Origin: Methyloversatilis universalis EHg5 | GTDB lineage: Bacteria; Pseudomonadota; Gammaproteobacteria; Burkholderiales; Rhodocyclaceae | Length of the DNA stretch: 64,000 nt | Direction: 5' to 3' | Assembly: GCF_000378945.1 (NCBI RefSeq) | Contig: NZ_KB900539.1 | Span: 3,788,588-3,852,587 of the forward strand | Shown: piece after piece, positions 48,286-58,256 of the stretch | Position numbering within the stretch: position 1 is the first letter of the stretch | Layout of the letters: every line of letters begins with the position of its first letter | Program-made: the position numbers and the translations under genes | Notes under the pieces: generated by a model | Seen by the model: only the letters and a program-made list of their open reading frames with translations | Database searches by the model: none | Told to the model about the DNA's origin: nothing

Positions 48286-49110
48286 ATGGACCACCTGCTG
48301 CTGATCAAGGCCGTCATCCTCGGCATTCTGGAAGGCCTGACCGAATTCCTGCCGATTTCGAGTACCGGCCACCTCATCATCGCCGGCAGCCTGCTCGGCT
48401 ACACCGACGACACCAGCCGGGTGTTCAAGATCGTGATCCAGCTCGCGGCCATCCTGGCCATCTGCTGGGAATACCGGCGCAAGATCGTCGACGTGGTGGG
48501 CGGCCTGGGCCGGGTGCCGGCGGCCAACCGCTTCGCGCTGCACGTGTTCATCGCCTTCCTGCCGGCGGCGGTGCTGGGCCTCATGTTCCACCGCATCATC
48601 AAGACCTATCTGTTCAACCCGCTCACGGTGGCCGGCGCGCTCATCGTCGGCGGCGTCATCATCCTGCTGATCGAGCGCCGCACCCATGTGCCGCGCTATG
48701 AAACCGCGGACGACCTGGACTGGCGCGCCGCGCTCAAGGTCGGTTTCGCGCAGTCGCTGGCCATGTTTCCGGGCGTGTCGCGCTCCGGTGCGACCATCAT
48801 GGGCGGCCTGATGTTCGGGCTGTCGCGCCGTGCGGCGACCGAATTCAGCTTCTTCCTTGCCATCCCCACCATGTTCGCGGCCACGGTGTATGACGTGTAC
48901 AAGAACTGGGCGCTGCTGCGGGTGGAAGACCTGCCGGTGTTCGCGGCCGGCTTCGTCGCCTCCTTCCTGGCCGCCTTCTTCAGCGTGCGCTGGCTGCTGC
49001 GCTACATCGCTAGCCACACCTTCGAGCTGTTCGCCTGGTACCGCATCGCCTTCGGCCTGTTCGTGCTGGCGAGCGCCTGGTTCGGCTGGGTGGACTGGGC
49101 TGACCACTGA
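48286..49110 (+). CDS. uppP: Undecaprenyl-diphosphatase UppP (BacA)
   Basis: Membrane phosphatase that recycles the undecaprenyl carrier of peptidoglycan synthesis and gives some bacitracin resistance. The 274-residue protein has [18 protein letters not shown] (active-site region) and [15 protein letters not shown] with about eight hydrophobic helices. Its TGA overlaps the ATG of the yqiA-like gene (TGATG), so the two are co-translated. Confidence 0.97.
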   Translation: MDHLLLIKAVILGILEGLTEFLPISSTGHLIIAGSLLGYTDDTSRVFKIVIQLAAILAICWEYRRKIVDVVGGLGRVPAANRFALHVFIAFLPAAVLGLMFHRIIKTYLFNPLTVAGALIVGGVIILLIERRTHVPRYETADDLDWRAALKVGFAQSLAMFPGVSRSGATIMGGLMFGLSRRAATEFSFFLAIPTMFAATVYDVYKNWALLRVEDLPVFAAGFVASFLAAFFSVRWLLRYIASHTFELFAWYRIAFGLFVLASAWFGWVDWADH

Positions 49111-49694
49111 TGCAGAAGCTGTTCTACTTCCACGGTTTCCGCTCCGGCCCGCAGTCGGCCAAGGCACAGCAGCTGCGCGCCCGGCTGGCACGGCGCGGAC
49201 AGGCCGATCTGCTGTGGTGCGAACAGCTGCCGCCAGCGCCGCAGGAAGCGATCGCGCTGATCGAATCGGCGCTGTGCCCGGCGCTGGAGGCCGGCTGCGA
49301 GGTATCGCTGGCCGGCTCGTCACTGGGCGGCTTCTATGCGCTGCATCTGGCGGAGAAGTACGGCCTGCGCGCCGCGCTGGTCAATCCGGCGGTGGTCGCG
49401 CCGCTGTCGCTGGGCGACTACATCGGCGAACACAGCCATATGTACACCGGCGAAACCTTCCACTTCGGGCAACAGGATGTCGATGCGCTGCGCGCGCTCG
49501 ACGTGCCTGCGGTCACCCGGCCCGAGCGCTATCTGGTGCTGCTGGAAACCGGCGACGAAGTGCTGGACTGGTGGCAGGCGGTGCTGAGGCTGCGCGGCGC
49601 GAACATGGTGATCCGCGCCGGTGGCGATCACAGCCTGCAGTGCTTTGCCGACGAACTGACCCGCCTCTGCGACTTTTTGCTGCCGGAACGCTGA
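49110..49694 (+). CDS. YqiA-type esterase
   Basis: 194-residue alpha/beta-hydrolase of the YqiA family (UPF0227). It has FYFHGFRSGPQSAKAQQ, the nucleophile elbow AGSSLGGFYA, HMYTGETFHF and the catalytic histidine GGDHSLQCF near the end. Family esterases cleave short acyl esters; the cellular substrate is unknown. ATG overlaps the uppP stop. Confidence 0.9.
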   Translation: MQKLFYFHGFRSGPQSAKAQQLRARLARRGQADLLWCEQLPPAPQEAIALIESALCPALEAGCEVSLAGSSLGGFYALHLAEKYGLRAALVNPAVVAPLSLGDYIGEHSHMYTGETFHFGQQDVDALRALDVPAVTRPERYLVLLETGDEVLDWWQAVLRLRGANMVIRAGGDHSLQCFADELTRLCDFLLPER

Positions 49695-49712
49695 CGCGAA
49701 CCGGCGGCGCGC

Positions 49713-51182
49713 TCAGCGGAAGTCGCTGACGCGGAAGCGGGCGAGGTCGAAGTTGGAGCCGCGCTCGATCAGCTCGACCGGGTCCAGCCGCACATGACGG
49801 CCGTTGATCGATGCGTGCAGCGGGTATTCGGATGAATAGCCGGTGCCGTTGATGGCCAGGCGCACCACCGCGCCGCTCACCGGCTCGTCCAGCGCGACCG
49901 CCTCGCCGCTCTGCCGTTCGGAAAACACCTCCAGCGGGCGAGCGGTGGTCGACAGCGTTTCGATGCCCACGGTGCCGCGCGCATCGCGACCGCGCAGGTA
50001 GCGGCGCACCACACCGACCAGCCAGTTGTCGCCACCCGAGGGCTGCATGCCGACCAGAGAACCGACCCGCACCCATTCAGCGCTGGCGGTCGGTGCCGTG
50101 GCACCGATGCCGCCCAGGCTGGCGTCCGACATTTCCCAGCGGTAGATGACCGCCTCGTCGCGTGCACCGCGCAGCACGTGGTGCAGGTGCTTGATGCCGT
50201 TGGCCACTGCCAGCGCACCGCCCAGCGTATGCCGGCGGTACTGGCGGGTCGGCGGATCGAGCGCCCAGTTGGACGCCAGATGACGCAGAAGCCGGGACAG
50301 CGCGTCGCGCTCCGGCATGTCGTCGAGACTGAGCGAATCCGGCAGATCGCCGCCTTCAACCCGGCGCGCCAGCGCCAGCGCGGCATCGGCCGCGGCAATG
50401 CCGGAAAAGAAGCGGATGCCGTCGACCTGCTGTGGCGCACGCACCAGCCGCAGCGGCGGCGACGGCTGGTTGGCGTCCAGCCAGTGGGTGCTGCCGCGCT
50501 CTATGGTCGGCGACATCGAATAGCGGGCGGCGAAGTAGCCGGTCAGGTTTTCGGCCAGACGCACGCTGTCCGGCACCAGACCTTCGGGTGCGGCGACATG
50601 CAGCGCGATCAGCCGCAGGTATTCACGCTCGACCGAGGTAGGCACCTCGTCGGCGGCATTCACCACTTCACGCGATTCGGCGTTGGCCGCCTGCGCCAGC
50701 AGATAGGCCTGGCCGGCCACCTGCCACAGCCCGGCGTCGACCGGACCGTTGTGATAGACATCCCACTTGAAGCGCTGGCGGCAGGCACGCAGGGTGCGCG
50801 ACGCCAGCCGCGACAGACCGCTCAGCACGGTGGCGTGGGCCGGATCAGCCAGATAGCGGTCGAGCGCGACTTCGTAGGCGGAGGACAGGATGGACCAGAA
50901 ATCGCGGCCCGTGCGCCAGATCACGTCGCTGCCCTGAGGGTCGGCGGCGTAGGCCTGCTCCAGCTTGCGCAGATGCGGCTGGGCGCTGGAATCGAACTGG
51001 TAGAGCAGATTGACGTGGTGGGCGAGGTCGATATTGGCGGCTTCGCCCACCGATTCGACCCAGCCGGTCAGCTCGTTGACCGCCAGTTCCGGCTGGGCAG
51101 CAGCAATTTCGGCCAGCACGCGGCGAAGCTCGGCCGGATTGCCGAGCACGCTTGCCGGTGATGAAGAGAACACGCCGAACAT
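49713..51182 (-). CDS. Conserved hypothetical protein, possible atypical PilZ
   Basis: 489-residue soluble protein with no signal peptide. Mostly helical for the first 350 residues, then a C-terminal beta-rich part (about 390-485; WVRVGSLVGMQPSGGDNWLVGVVRRYLRG, YSSEYPLHASINGRHVRLDPVEL) whose arrangement recalls atypical PilZ-domain proteins of betaproteobacteria. I cannot see a classic RxxxR and DxSxxG pair, so c-di-GMP binding is speculative. Start ATG at 51180-51182 after GAGGTGG. It converges on yqiA and is divergent from thyA with a 163-base gap. Confidence 0.72.
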   Translation of the reverse strand: MFGVFSSSPASVLGNPAELRRVLAEIAAAQPELAVNELTGWVESVGEAANIDLAHHVNLLYQFDSSAQPHLRKLEQAYAADPQGSDVIWRTGRDFWSILSSAYEVALDRYLADPAHATVLSGLSRLASRTLRACRQRFKWDVYHNGPVDAGLWQVAGQAYLLAQAANAESREVVNAADEVPTSVEREYLRLIALHVAAPEGLVPDSVRLAENLTGYFAARYSMSPTIERGSTHWLDANQPSPPLRLVRAPQQVDGIRFFSGIAAADAALALARRVEGGDLPDSLSLDDMPERDALSRLLRHLASNWALDPPTRQYRRHTLGGALAVANGIKHLHHVLRGARDEAVIYRWEMSDASLGGIGATAPTASAEWVRVGSLVGMQPSGGDNWLVGVVRRYLRGRDARGTVGIETLSTTARPLEVFSERQSGEAVALDEPVSGAVVRLAINGTGYSSEYPLHASINGRHVRLDPVELIERGSNFDLARFRVSDFR

Positions 51183-51345
51183 ACCTGCCACCTCTCCGCC
51201 GTCGGGGAAACCCCGACCGGACCGCTCAATACATGCATTATGGTCGCGCGGCGATCCGCTGCCGCCACGCACGGCTTCCAGCGCTCACCGCACAGTGATC
51301 TAGAATGCCGACCCTGTAGCGTAACGCGACTGCGCGAACTTTTCC

Positions 51346-52140
51346 ATGAAGCAATATCTCGACCTCATGCGGCACGTGCTGGAACACGGCACCGAAAAGA
51401 CCGACCGCACCGGCACCGGCACCCGTTCGGTGTTCGGCTGGCAGATGCGCTTCGATCTGTCGCAGGGCTTCCCTGTACTCACGACGAAGAAGCTGCACCT
51501 GCGCTCCATCATCGTCGAACTGCTGTGGTTCCTGCGCGGCGAAACCAATATCGCCTGGCTGAAGGAACGCGGCGTCAGCATCTGGGACGAATGGGCCGAC
51601 GCCGACGGCAATCTCGGTCCGGTCTATGGCGCCCAGTGGCGCAGCTGGCCGGCGCCGGACGGCCGCCGCATCGACCAGATCACCGAACTGCTGGACGGCC
51701 TGCGCCGCAACCCGGATTCGCGCCGCCACATCGTGAGCGCCTGGAACCCGGCCGACATCCCTTCGATGAAGCTGCCGCCCTGCCACGCACTGTTCCAGTT
51801 CTACGTGGCGGACGGACGATTGTCGTGCCAGCTTTATCAGCGCAGCGCGGACATATTCCTCGGCGTGCCGTTCAACATCGCCAGCTATGCGCTGCTCACG
51901 ATGATGATCGCCCAGGTGTGCGGGCTGAAGCCGGGCGATTTCGTCCATACGCTGGGCGACGCCCATCTGTATTCCAACCATCTGGAACAGGCCCGGCTGC
52001 AGCTGTCGCGCGAACCGCGGCCGCTGCCCACCATGTGGATCAATCCGGACGTGACCGATCTGTTCGCCTTCACGCCGGAGGATTTCCGGCTCGACGGCTA
52101 CGATCCGTGGCCACACATCGCGGCCAAGGTGGCGGTATGA
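51346..52140 (+). CDS. thyA: Thymidylate synthase
   Basis: Methylates dUMP to dTMP using 5,10-methylenetetrahydrofolate. The 264-residue product is typical: [23 protein letters not shown], the catalytic cysteine in [30 protein letters not shown] and HLYSNHLEQ. Its stop overlaps the folA start (ATGA), so the dihydrofolate it releases is handled by the next gene product. With dcd nearby, this supplies dTTP precursors. Confidence 0.98.
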   Translation: MKQYLDLMRHVLEHGTEKTDRTGTGTRSVFGWQMRFDLSQGFPVLTTKKLHLRSIIVELLWFLRGETNIAWLKERGVSIWDEWADADGNLGPVYGAQWRSWPAPDGRRIDQITELLDGLRRNPDSRRHIVSAWNPADIPSMKLPPCHALFQFYVADGRLSCQLYQRSADIFLGVPFNIASYALLTMMIAQVCGLKPGDFVHTLGDAHLYSNHLEQARLQLSREPRPLPTMWINPDVTDLFAFTPEDFRLDGYDPWPHIAAKVAV

Positions 52141-52631
52141 AGCTCGCGCTGATCGCCGCACTGGCGGCCAATCGCATGATAGGCCGCGACAACGGCATGC
52201 CCTGGCATCTGCCGGAAGACCTGAAGCGCTTCCGCGCGCTCACCATGGGCCACCCCATCATCATGGGCCGCAAGACCTGGGATTCGCTGGGCCGGCCGCT
52301 GCCGGGACGCACCAGCATCGTGGTGAGCCGGCAGGCGGATCTGGACATCGCCGGCGCGCACGTGGCGCCCTCGCTGGACGCGGCCATCGAGCGGGCGGCC
52401 ACGGTCGAGGGCGGCGACGAAGCGTTCGTGATCGGCGGCGCCCAGCTGTACGCGCTGGCCCTGCCGCGGGTGGACCGTCTGCTGCTGACCGAAATCGCCG
52501 ACGCCTTCGACGGCGACACGATGTTTCCGGATTTCGACCGCGCCGACTGGGTGGAAACCGCCCGGGAAGACGCGGTCAGTGCCGGCGGCCTGCGCTACGC
52601 CTTCGTCGATTACGCACGACGCGCAGCCTAG
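52137..52631 (+). CDS. folA: Dihydrofolate reductase
   Basis: Regenerates tetrahydrofolate from the dihydrofolate made by thymidylate synthase. The 164-residue product has [27 protein letters not shown] (in two parts), [28 protein letters not shown] and DTMFPDFD. It overlaps thyA by 4 bases and is translationally coupled. Followed by a palindrome in the convergent gap. Confidence 0.97.
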   Translation: MKLALIAALAANRMIGRDNGMPWHLPEDLKRFRALTMGHPIIMGRKTWDSLGRPLPGRTSIVVSRQADLDIAGAHVAPSLDAAIERAATVEGGDEAFVIGGAQLYALALPRVDRLLLTEIADAFDGDTMFPDFDRADWVETAREDAVSAGGLRYAFVDYARRAA

Positions 52632-52677
52632 ATCAGTCCCGTCCTCCGTTCCAGCCAGGGGCCGGGGACGATACGCT

Positions 52678-52697
52678 GCCTGCAGCCGGCTGCAGGC
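52678..52697. repeat. 20-bp perfect palindrome in convergent gap
   Basis: GCCTGCAGCC followed by its exact reverse complement, with no spacer, in the 85 bases between folA and the decarboxylase gene. It has no loop of its own, so cruciform or protein binding is as likely as a terminator; no T-run flanks it. Confidence 0.6.
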
Positions 52698-52716
52698 CTG
52701 ATCCTGCGCCCCCGCC

Positions 52717-54969
52717 TCAGTCGCGCACGCAATCCACCGCGTAATCCAGTTCGTCGCCGTCGCCGGTGGCGACCAGCCCGTGGATGTCGGTTTCGAAACC
52801 CGGGAAGGCGCGGTTGAATTCGCGTGCGAAGAACAGGTAATTGACGATGGTGCGGTTGAATCGCTCGCCCGGAATGAGCAGCGGAATGCCCGGCGGATAG
52901 GGCGTCAGCAGCACGCTGGTGATGCGGCCTTCCAGTTCGTCGATGGCCACGCGGTCGATCTCGCGGTGGGCCATGCGCGCCCAGGCGTCGGCCGGCTTCA
53001 TCGCCGGTTCCATCGGCGACAGATACATTTCGGTGGTCAGGCGCGCGATGTCGTGCTTCTTGTACATCTCGTGGATGCGCACGCACAGATCGCGCAGGCC
53101 GACCCGCTCGTAGCGCGGATGGGCGGCGACGAACTCAGGCATCACGCGCCACAGCGGCTGGTTGTTGTCGTAGTCGTCCTTGAACTGCTGCAGTTCGGTC
53201 ACCATGGTGTTCCAGCGGCCCTTGGTGATGCCGATGGTGAACATGATGAAGAAGCTGTACAGGCCGGTCTTCTCGACGATGATGCCGTGCTCTGCCAGAT
53301 AGCGGGTCAGGATGCCGGCCGGGATGCCCCAGTCGGCAAAATCGCCATCGACGTCCAGGCCCGGGGTGATGACCGTCGCCTTGATCGGATCCAGCATGTT
53401 GAAGCCGTCGGCCAGATCGCCGAAACCGTGCCAGCGTTCGCCGGCGCGCAGCGTCCAGTCCTCGCGGGTGCCCAGGCCTTCGTCGGCCAGATGGTCCGGC
53501 CCCCACACCTTGAACCACCAGTCAGCGCCGAATTCGGCATCGACCTTGCGCATGGCGCGACGGAATTCGACCGCTTCGGCCAGCGATTCCTCGACCAGCG
53601 CGGTGCCGCCCGGCGGCTCCATCATCGCCGCCGCCACGTCGCACGAGGCGATGATGGCGTACTGCGGGCTGGTCGAGGTGTGCATCAGATAGGCCTCGTT
53701 GAACACGTCGCGGTCGAGCGAACGGGTCTGCGAGTCCTGCACCAGAATCTGCGACGCCTGCGACAGGCCGGCCAGCAGCTTGTGGGTCGACTGGGTCGAG
53801 AAAATCATCGACTCCTTGCAGCGCGGCCGGCCTTCGCCGATCGCGTGGTAGTCGCCGTAAAAGTCGTGGAAGGCAGCGTGCGGCAGCCAGGCTTCGTCGA
53901 AGTGCAGCGTGTCGATCTCGCCATCCAGCACGTCCTTGATCGCCTCGACGTTGTACAGCACGCCGTCGTAGGTGGACTGGGTGATGGTGAGGATGCGCGG
54001 CTTCTTGTTGACCGCCTCGCGCGCGAACGGGTTGGCGTCGATCTTGGCGCGGATCACGTCCGGACTGAATTCGGACAGCGGGATCGGGCCGATGATGCCG
54101 TAGTGGTTGCGGGTCGGCGTCAGGAACACCGGAATCGCACCGGTCATGATGATGGAGTGCAGGATGGACTTGTGGCAGTTGCGGTCCACCACCACGATGT
54201 CGCCCGGCGCCACGGTCGAGTGCCACACCATCTTGTTCGAGGTGGAGGTGCCGTTGGTGACGAAATACAGGTGATCGGAATGGAAGATGCGCGCCGCATT
54301 GCGTTCCGACGCCGCCACCGGGCCGGTGTGGTCGAGCAGCTGGCCCAGTTCCTCGACCGCGTTGCACACGTCGGCACGCAGCATGTTCTCGCCGAAGAAC
54401 TGGTGGAACATGCGGCCGACCGGGCTCTTCAGGAAGGCCACGCCGCCGGAGTGGCCCGGGCAGTGCCACGAGTAGGAGCCGTCCTGCGCGTAGTGGGTGA
54501 GCGCGCGGAAGAAAGGCGGCGGCAGCGAGTCCAGGTAGGCGCGCGCTTCGCGCACGATGTAGCGGGCCACGAATTCCGGCGTGTCCTCGAACATGTGGAT
54601 GAAGCCGTGCAACTCGCGCAGGATGTCGTTCGGAATGTGGCGCGTGGTGCGCGTTTCGCCGTACAGGAAGATCGGGATGTCGGCGTTGCGGCGGCGGATT
54701 TCCGCAACGAAATTGCGCAGATTGGTCAGCACCGCCCGGATTTCAGCTTCACCGCCACTGCCGAATTCCTCGTCGTCGATCGACAGGATGAAGGTGGAGC
54801 CGCGACTCTGCTGCTGCGCGAACGAGGTCAGATCGCCGTAGCTGGTGACGCCCAGCACGCCAAGACCTTCCTTTTCGATCGCTTCGGCCAGGGCACGGAT
54901 ACCCAGACCGGAGGCGTTTTCCGAACGGAAGTCCTCGTCGATGATGATGACCGGAAACTCGAAGCGCAT
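52717..54969 (-). CDS. Orn/Lys/Arg decarboxylase (PLP-dependent, class I)
   Basis: Large PLP enzyme (750 residues) decarboxylating a basic amino acid for polyamine synthesis or acid tolerance. It has an N-terminal wing domain (about 1-130), the PLP domain with NGTSTSNKMVWH, DEAWLPHAAFHDFYG and the Schiff-base lysine in STQSTHKLLAGLSQAS, and a C-terminal domain with TPYPPGIPLLIPGER. Arginine, lysine and ornithine specificity cannot be separated by eye. Start ATG (MRFEFPVII) follows GAAGG by 9 bases; a TTG 9 bases upstream is an alternative. Gene order with dcd and mrp is conserved in betaproteobacteria, as I recall it. Confidence 0.92.
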   Translation of the reverse strand: MRFEFPVIIIDEDFRSENASGLGIRALAEAIEKEGLGVLGVTSYGDLTSFAQQQSRGSTFILSIDDEEFGSGGEAEIRAVLTNLRNFVAEIRRRNADIPIFLYGETRTTRHIPNDILRELHGFIHMFEDTPEFVARYIVREARAYLDSLPPPFFRALTHYAQDGSYSWHCPGHSGGVAFLKSPVGRMFHQFFGENMLRADVCNAVEELGQLLDHTGPVAASERNAARIFHSDHLYFVTNGTSTSNKMVWHSTVAPGDIVVVDRNCHKSILHSIIMTGAIPVFLTPTRNHYGIIGPIPLSEFSPDVIRAKIDANPFAREAVNKKPRILTITQSTYDGVLYNVEAIKDVLDGEIDTLHFDEAWLPHAAFHDFYGDYHAIGEGRPRCKESMIFSTQSTHKLLAGLSQASQILVQDSQTRSLDRDVFNEAYLMHTSTSPQYAIIASCDVAAAMMEPPGGTALVEESLAEAVEFRRAMRKVDAEFGADWWFKVWGPDHLADEGLGTREDWTLRAGERWHGFGDLADGFNMLDPIKATVITPGLDVDGDFADWGIPAGILTRYLAEHGIIVEKTGLYSFFIMFTIGITKGRWNTMVTELQQFKDDYDNNQPLWRVMPEFVAAHPRYERVGLRDLCVRIHEMYKKHDIARLTTEMYLSPMEPAMKPADAWARMAHREIDRVAIDELEGRITSVLLTPYPPGIPLLIPGERFNRTIVNYLFFAREFNRAFPGFETDIHGLVATGDGDELDYAVDCVRD

Positions 54970-55075
54970 GGTGCCCAACCTTCAAAGTAAAAGAGGGCAC
55001 CCCGACGCGGCGCCCCCGGACTGCAGCGGGGCTGCAGGCTTGAAGCGCGCGATGGTAACAGTTCGGTATTGCAAA

Positions 55076-55108
55076 ACAATCGGGGCCGCACAAGGCGGCC
55101 CCGATTGT
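55076..55108 (-). terminator. Rho-independent terminator after PEP-CTERM gene
   Basis: Perfect 14-bp stem ACAATCGGGGCCGC / GCGGCCCCGATTGT with a 5-base loop, followed on the minus strand by TTTTGC. It lies 22 bases past the stop of the PEP-CTERM gene and separates it from the decarboxylase gene. Confidence 0.85.
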
Positions 55109-55130
55109 CTGAAACAGGGTCTGTCCGGCG

Positions 55131-55802
55131 TCAGGCGATGCGGCGGCGGGCGATGGCACCGACCACGGCCAGACCGGCCACCACCAGCGCCCACGACTCG
55201 GGTTCCGGCACCGCAGCTGCGATCGCGGCGTTGCTGGTCAGGAATTCGACGCGCACGCCGGTCGGGTTGCCGCCGTTCTGGGCGTTGTTGGTAACGTAGA
55301 AATCCAGCGTATTCAGGCCCGACACGAAACCGGCACTGGCGCCGAACGAGGTCGGGCTGGACAGATTCACACCGCTGGAAATGGTGTGACCGTTCAGCTG
55401 CACATAGCCCTGGTTGTCCGCCCACCAGCGGCCGGCGAACGACGCGGTGCCGGTGTCCTTGCCGGTCAGGTCGAAGCTGATCGACCACTTGTACAGGCCG
55501 TTGCTCGACGGGTCGTAGCTGTCTCCGGCGTTGGCGCTCGGCGTGAGCCAGGACGACGCCACATCGTTTTCCGCCCAGATCGGGAAGGGGAAGCCTTCAC
55601 CGGTCGTCACCACGCCATAGCCGCCGGTACCGGTCGCGGTGCCGGTGACAACGGTGAAGCGGTAGTTGGTGTCCTGCTCGCCGGCGAAGAACACCTCGCC
55701 GGTGTTGTACAGGCCGTCGATCCAGGTGGTCGGGGCGGCGGCAGACGCCACGGCCGAAGCCAGGGCCAGACTGGAAGCAAGCAGCAGGTTCTTGATGTTC
55801 AT
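55131..55802 (-). CDS. PEP-CTERM sorting-domain protein
   Basis: Exported protein of 223 residues with signal peptide (NLLLASSLALASAVASA), a beta-rich domain with many G, S, T and aromatic residues (about 30-190; SWLTPSANAGDSYDPSSNGLY, split by function only) and a PEP-CTERM tail VPEPESWALVVAGLAVVGA then IARRRIA. Likely surface-exposed. Own terminator and a 153-base upstream gap suggest a separate transcription unit between dcd and the decarboxylase gene. Confidence 0.88.
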   Translation of the reverse strand: MNIKNLLLASSLALASAVASAAAPTTWIDGLYNTGEVFFAGEQDTNYRFTVVTGTATGTGGYGVVTTGEGFPFPIWAENDVASSWLTPSANAGDSYDPSSNGLYKWSISFDLTGKDTGTASFAGRWWADNQGYVQLNGHTISSGVNLSSPTSFGASAGFVSGLNTLDFYVTNNAQNGGNPTGVRVEFLTSNAAIAAAVPEPESWALVVAGLAVVGAIARRRIA

Positions 55803-55955
55803 CGTGGTGACTCCGCGCAATTCAGGAATGGAGCGAAGTCTAGGGACCGGCCCTGTCACCGGCCGTTCATAAAGTCACACCTGCGGCGGGTGCCTGCAAA
55901 CGACTGTTACGGCGGACACCGCAACAGTGACTTATGCACGGCCGGACAGCGGGAT

Positions 55956-56522
55956 TCAGATCTTGGGCAGCGTGACGCCGGTCTGGCCCTGGTACTTGCC
56001 ACCGCGGTCGCGGTAGGAGGTTTCGCAGGGTTCGTCCGACTCGAAGAACAGCATCTGGGCCACGCCTTCGTTGGCGTAGATGCGGGCCGGCAGCGGCGTG
56101 GTGTTGGAAAACTCCAGCGTCACATGGCCTTCCCACTCCGGCTCCAGCGGCGTCACGTTCACGATGATGCCGCAGCGGGCATAGGTGCTCTTGCCCAGGC
56201 ACACCACCAGCACGTTGCGCGGAATGCGGAAGTACTCGACCGTGCGTGCCAGCGCGAACGAGTTCGGCGGGATGATGCAGGACTCGGCATCCATCTCGAC
56301 GAAGGAGTTCGGGTCGAAGGTCTTGGGGTCGACGATGGTGGAATTGATGTTGGTGAACACCTTGAATTCGGAGGCGCAGCGCACGTCATAGCCGTAGCTC
56401 GAGGTGCCGTAGGACACGATGCGGCGACCTTCGACATGGCGCACCTGACCCGGCTCGAACGGGTCGATCATGTGGTGCTCCTGCGCCATCCGGCGTATCC
56501 AGCGGTCGGACTTGATGCTCAT
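55956..56522 (-). CDS. dcd: dCTP deaminase
   Basis: Deaminates dCTP to dUTP on the way to dTTP. The 188-residue product has [17 protein letters not shown], the catalytic motif [21 protein letters not shown] (in two parts), GWEGHVTLE-type segment [12 protein letters not shown] and [26 protein letters not shown] near the end. Start [12 protein letters not shown]. With thyA and folA about 4 kb away the pyrimidine route to dTTP is well represented. Confidence 0.97.
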   Translation of the reverse strand: MSIKSDRWIRRMAQEHHMIDPFEPGQVRHVEGRRIVSYGTSSYGYDVRCASEFKVFTNINSTIVDPKTFDPNSFVEMDAESCIIPPNSFALARTVEYFRIPRNVLVVCLGKSTYARCGIIVNVTPLEPEWEGHVTLEFSNTTPLPARIYANEGVAQMLFFESDEPCETSYRDRGGKYQGQTGVTLPKI

Positions 56523-56602
56523 CTGCGTGCCCTCGAATGCATGCCGGCCCCGGGGGAGGAGCCGCAAAAGGACGCAATTGTTGCAATTTCGGGCCGGAAA
56601 AG

Positions 56603-56640
56603 CACGCGGCCCGGGTGGCAGACGCCAGCCGGGCCGCGTG
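56603..56640 (-). terminator. Rho-independent terminator of the sulfide dehydrogenase operon
   Basis: Perfect 12-bp stem CACGCGGCCCGG / CCGGGCCGCGTG, 14-base loop, followed on the minus strand by CTTTTCC. Starts 18 bases past the flavoprotein stop codon and insulates dcd. Confidence 0.8.
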
Positions 56641-56658
56641 TTTCGCATCAGAACGCCA

Positions 56659-57942
56659 TCAGGTCAGCATGTCTGCCCAGATGTTCTTCGCCCACGCCAG
56701 CCCGAACTGGCCTTCCAGTTCGTTCGGCGCGGCCGACACGCCGCCGGCACCCTTCACCGGCTGCACCAGCTTTGTCGCCGGGTCGTAGGCATGCACCGAC
56801 GCCACGTGGATCACGTTCTTCGCATCGACGAAGCTGTAGCAGGTGTTCATCACCAGCGGCGCGTCCGACGGCGGCAGACCGGCCTGCAGGTTCACGATGG
56901 CCGCCGCCGCCAGCTTGGCGTGCTGGTTGGCCATGTGGCCCGACTTCGGCATCGTCGGTGCCGGAAAGATGGCGTCGCCCAGCACATGGATGTTCGGCGT
57001 GCTGGTCGAACCCATGGTGAGCCAGTCGATCTCCACCCAGCGGCCGTTCACCAGCTTCAGGCCGGACTTGGCGGCGATGTCGCCGGCGCGCTGTGCCGGC
57101 ACCACGTTCAGCACGTCGGCCTTCACCTTGTCGAATTCCAGGATGGCGGTGCGGTTCTTCGCATCGACATCGCGCAGCTCGCTCTGCGGCCGGTACTCGA
57201 TGATGCCCTTGTACTGTTCGTTGAACACCTTGGTGAACAGGCCCTTCTTGGACACGATTTCGTCGTTCGCATCCAGCACCAGCACCTTGGACTTCGGCTT
57301 CTTCGTCTTGAAGTAGTGCGCCACCATGCACGCGCGCTCGTACGGTCCGGGCGGGCAGCGGTAGGGTGCTTTCGGGATGGTCAGCGCGTACACGCCGCCG
57401 TCCGGCATCGCTTCCAGCTGCCGGCGCAGCGCCACCGTCTGCGGGCCGGCCTTCCAGGCGTGCAGGATGTCCTGCTGCGCCGCGGCCGAATTCAGGCCGG
57501 GCAGCGTGTCGTACATGAAGTCCACGCCGGGCGACAGCACCAGACGGTCATAGGCCAAATCGCCGCCCTTGGCCAGCCGGACAACCCGCTTGTCGGCGTC
57601 GACCGCGACCACCTCGTCCTGCACCACCTTGATGCCGTACTTCGCCAGGCCCTCGTAGCCGATGGTGATGTCCGACAGCTGCTTCTCGCCAGCCAGCACC
57701 AGATTGGAGATCGGGCAGGACACGAAGGCCGCATTGCGCTCGACCAGCGTGACCTTGATGCCGCCATTGCTCCACATCGAAATGTACTTGGCCACGGTGG
57801 CGCCGCCAAAGCCACCGCCCACCACCACCACATGACCCTTGCCCTTGCCTGCACCGGCGCAACCGTACAGCGCGGCCATGGCCGATACGCCGAGCGCGCC
57901 CTGGATGAAACCGCGGCGTCCGAAATCGGTGTGCTGACTCAT
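56659..57942 (-). CDS. Sulfide dehydrogenase flavoprotein subunit (FCSD, FccB/SoxF type)
   Basis: Periplasmic FAD enzyme oxidising sulfide and passing electrons to a cytochrome c subunit. The 427-residue product has a Tat signal ([13 protein letters not shown]), the FAD loop [16 protein letters not shown], the redox-active cysteines in CPISNLVL and [21 protein letters not shown], and [22 protein letters not shown]-terminal FCSD domain closes the chain ([15 protein letters not shown]). Its start overlaps the cytochrome gene stop (ATGA), giving a coupled two-subunit complex. Confidence 0.92.
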   Translation of the reverse strand: MSQHTDFGRRGFIQGALGVSAMAALYGCAGAGKGKGHVVVVGGGFGGATVAKYISMWSNGGIKVTLVERNAAFVSCPISNLVLAGEKQLSDITIGYEGLAKYGIKVVQDEVVAVDADKRVVRLAKGGDLAYDRLVLSPGVDFMYDTLPGLNSAAAQQDILHAWKAGPQTVALRRQLEAMPDGGVYALTIPKAPYRCPPGPYERACMVAHYFKTKKPKSKVLVLDANDEIVSKKGLFTKVFNEQYKGIIEYRPQSELRDVDAKNRTAILEFDKVKADVLNVVPAQRAGDIAAKSGLKLVNGRWVEIDWLTMGSTSTPNIHVLGDAIFPAPTMPKSGHMANQHAKLAAAAIVNLQAGLPPSDAPLVMNTCYSFVDAKNVIHVASVHAYDPATKLVQPVKGAGGVSAAPNELEGQFGLAWAKNIWADMLT

Positions 57943-58256
57943 TTGGCACCTCCTGCCGGCTTGATCGCCGCGAAATAGCCGGCGATCAGGTCCAGCTGCT
58001 CGTCGGTATAGCCCTTGGAAATCTGATGCATGATGGTGGCCGGCTTGTCGCCGCTGCGGAAGGCTGTCAGGCTGGCCAGCAGCTTGTCCTTCGGCTCACC
58101 GGCCAGAACAGCCATGCCGCCGGCGCTGCGGCCGTCGGTGCCATGGCAGTTGGCGCAGGTGGCCGCGAGATTGCGGGCAAGATGGGGGTCGGCAGCCTGG
58201 GCGGCCGCCGACAGCAACAGGGCAAGGACGCCGGCCAGCGGCGCGATTCTTCTCAT
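57939..58256 (-). CDS. Cytochrome c, partner subunit of sulfide dehydrogenase
   Basis: Periplasmic monoheme cytochrome c (105 residues) with signal peptide (LALLLSAAAQA) and the heme motif CANCH (about residue 33), followed by a methionine-bearing segment (TIMHQISKGYTDEQLDLIAGYFA). It is the natural electron acceptor for the overlapping flavoprotein. Start MRRIAPLAG at 58254-58256; upstream in-frame codons lack support. Confidence 0.88.
   Translation of the reverse strand: MRRIAPLAGVLALLLSAAAQAADPHLARNLAATCANCHGTDGRSAGGMAVLAGEPKDKLLASLTAFRSGDKPATIMHQISKGYTDEQLDLIAGYFAAIKPAGGAK

Noticed and set aside
52780-54990. 736-codon plus-strand open frame opposite the decarboxylase
   Set aside because: Antisense shadow of the PLP decarboxylase, which has all catalytic motifs; the plus-strand product has no recognisable domain.
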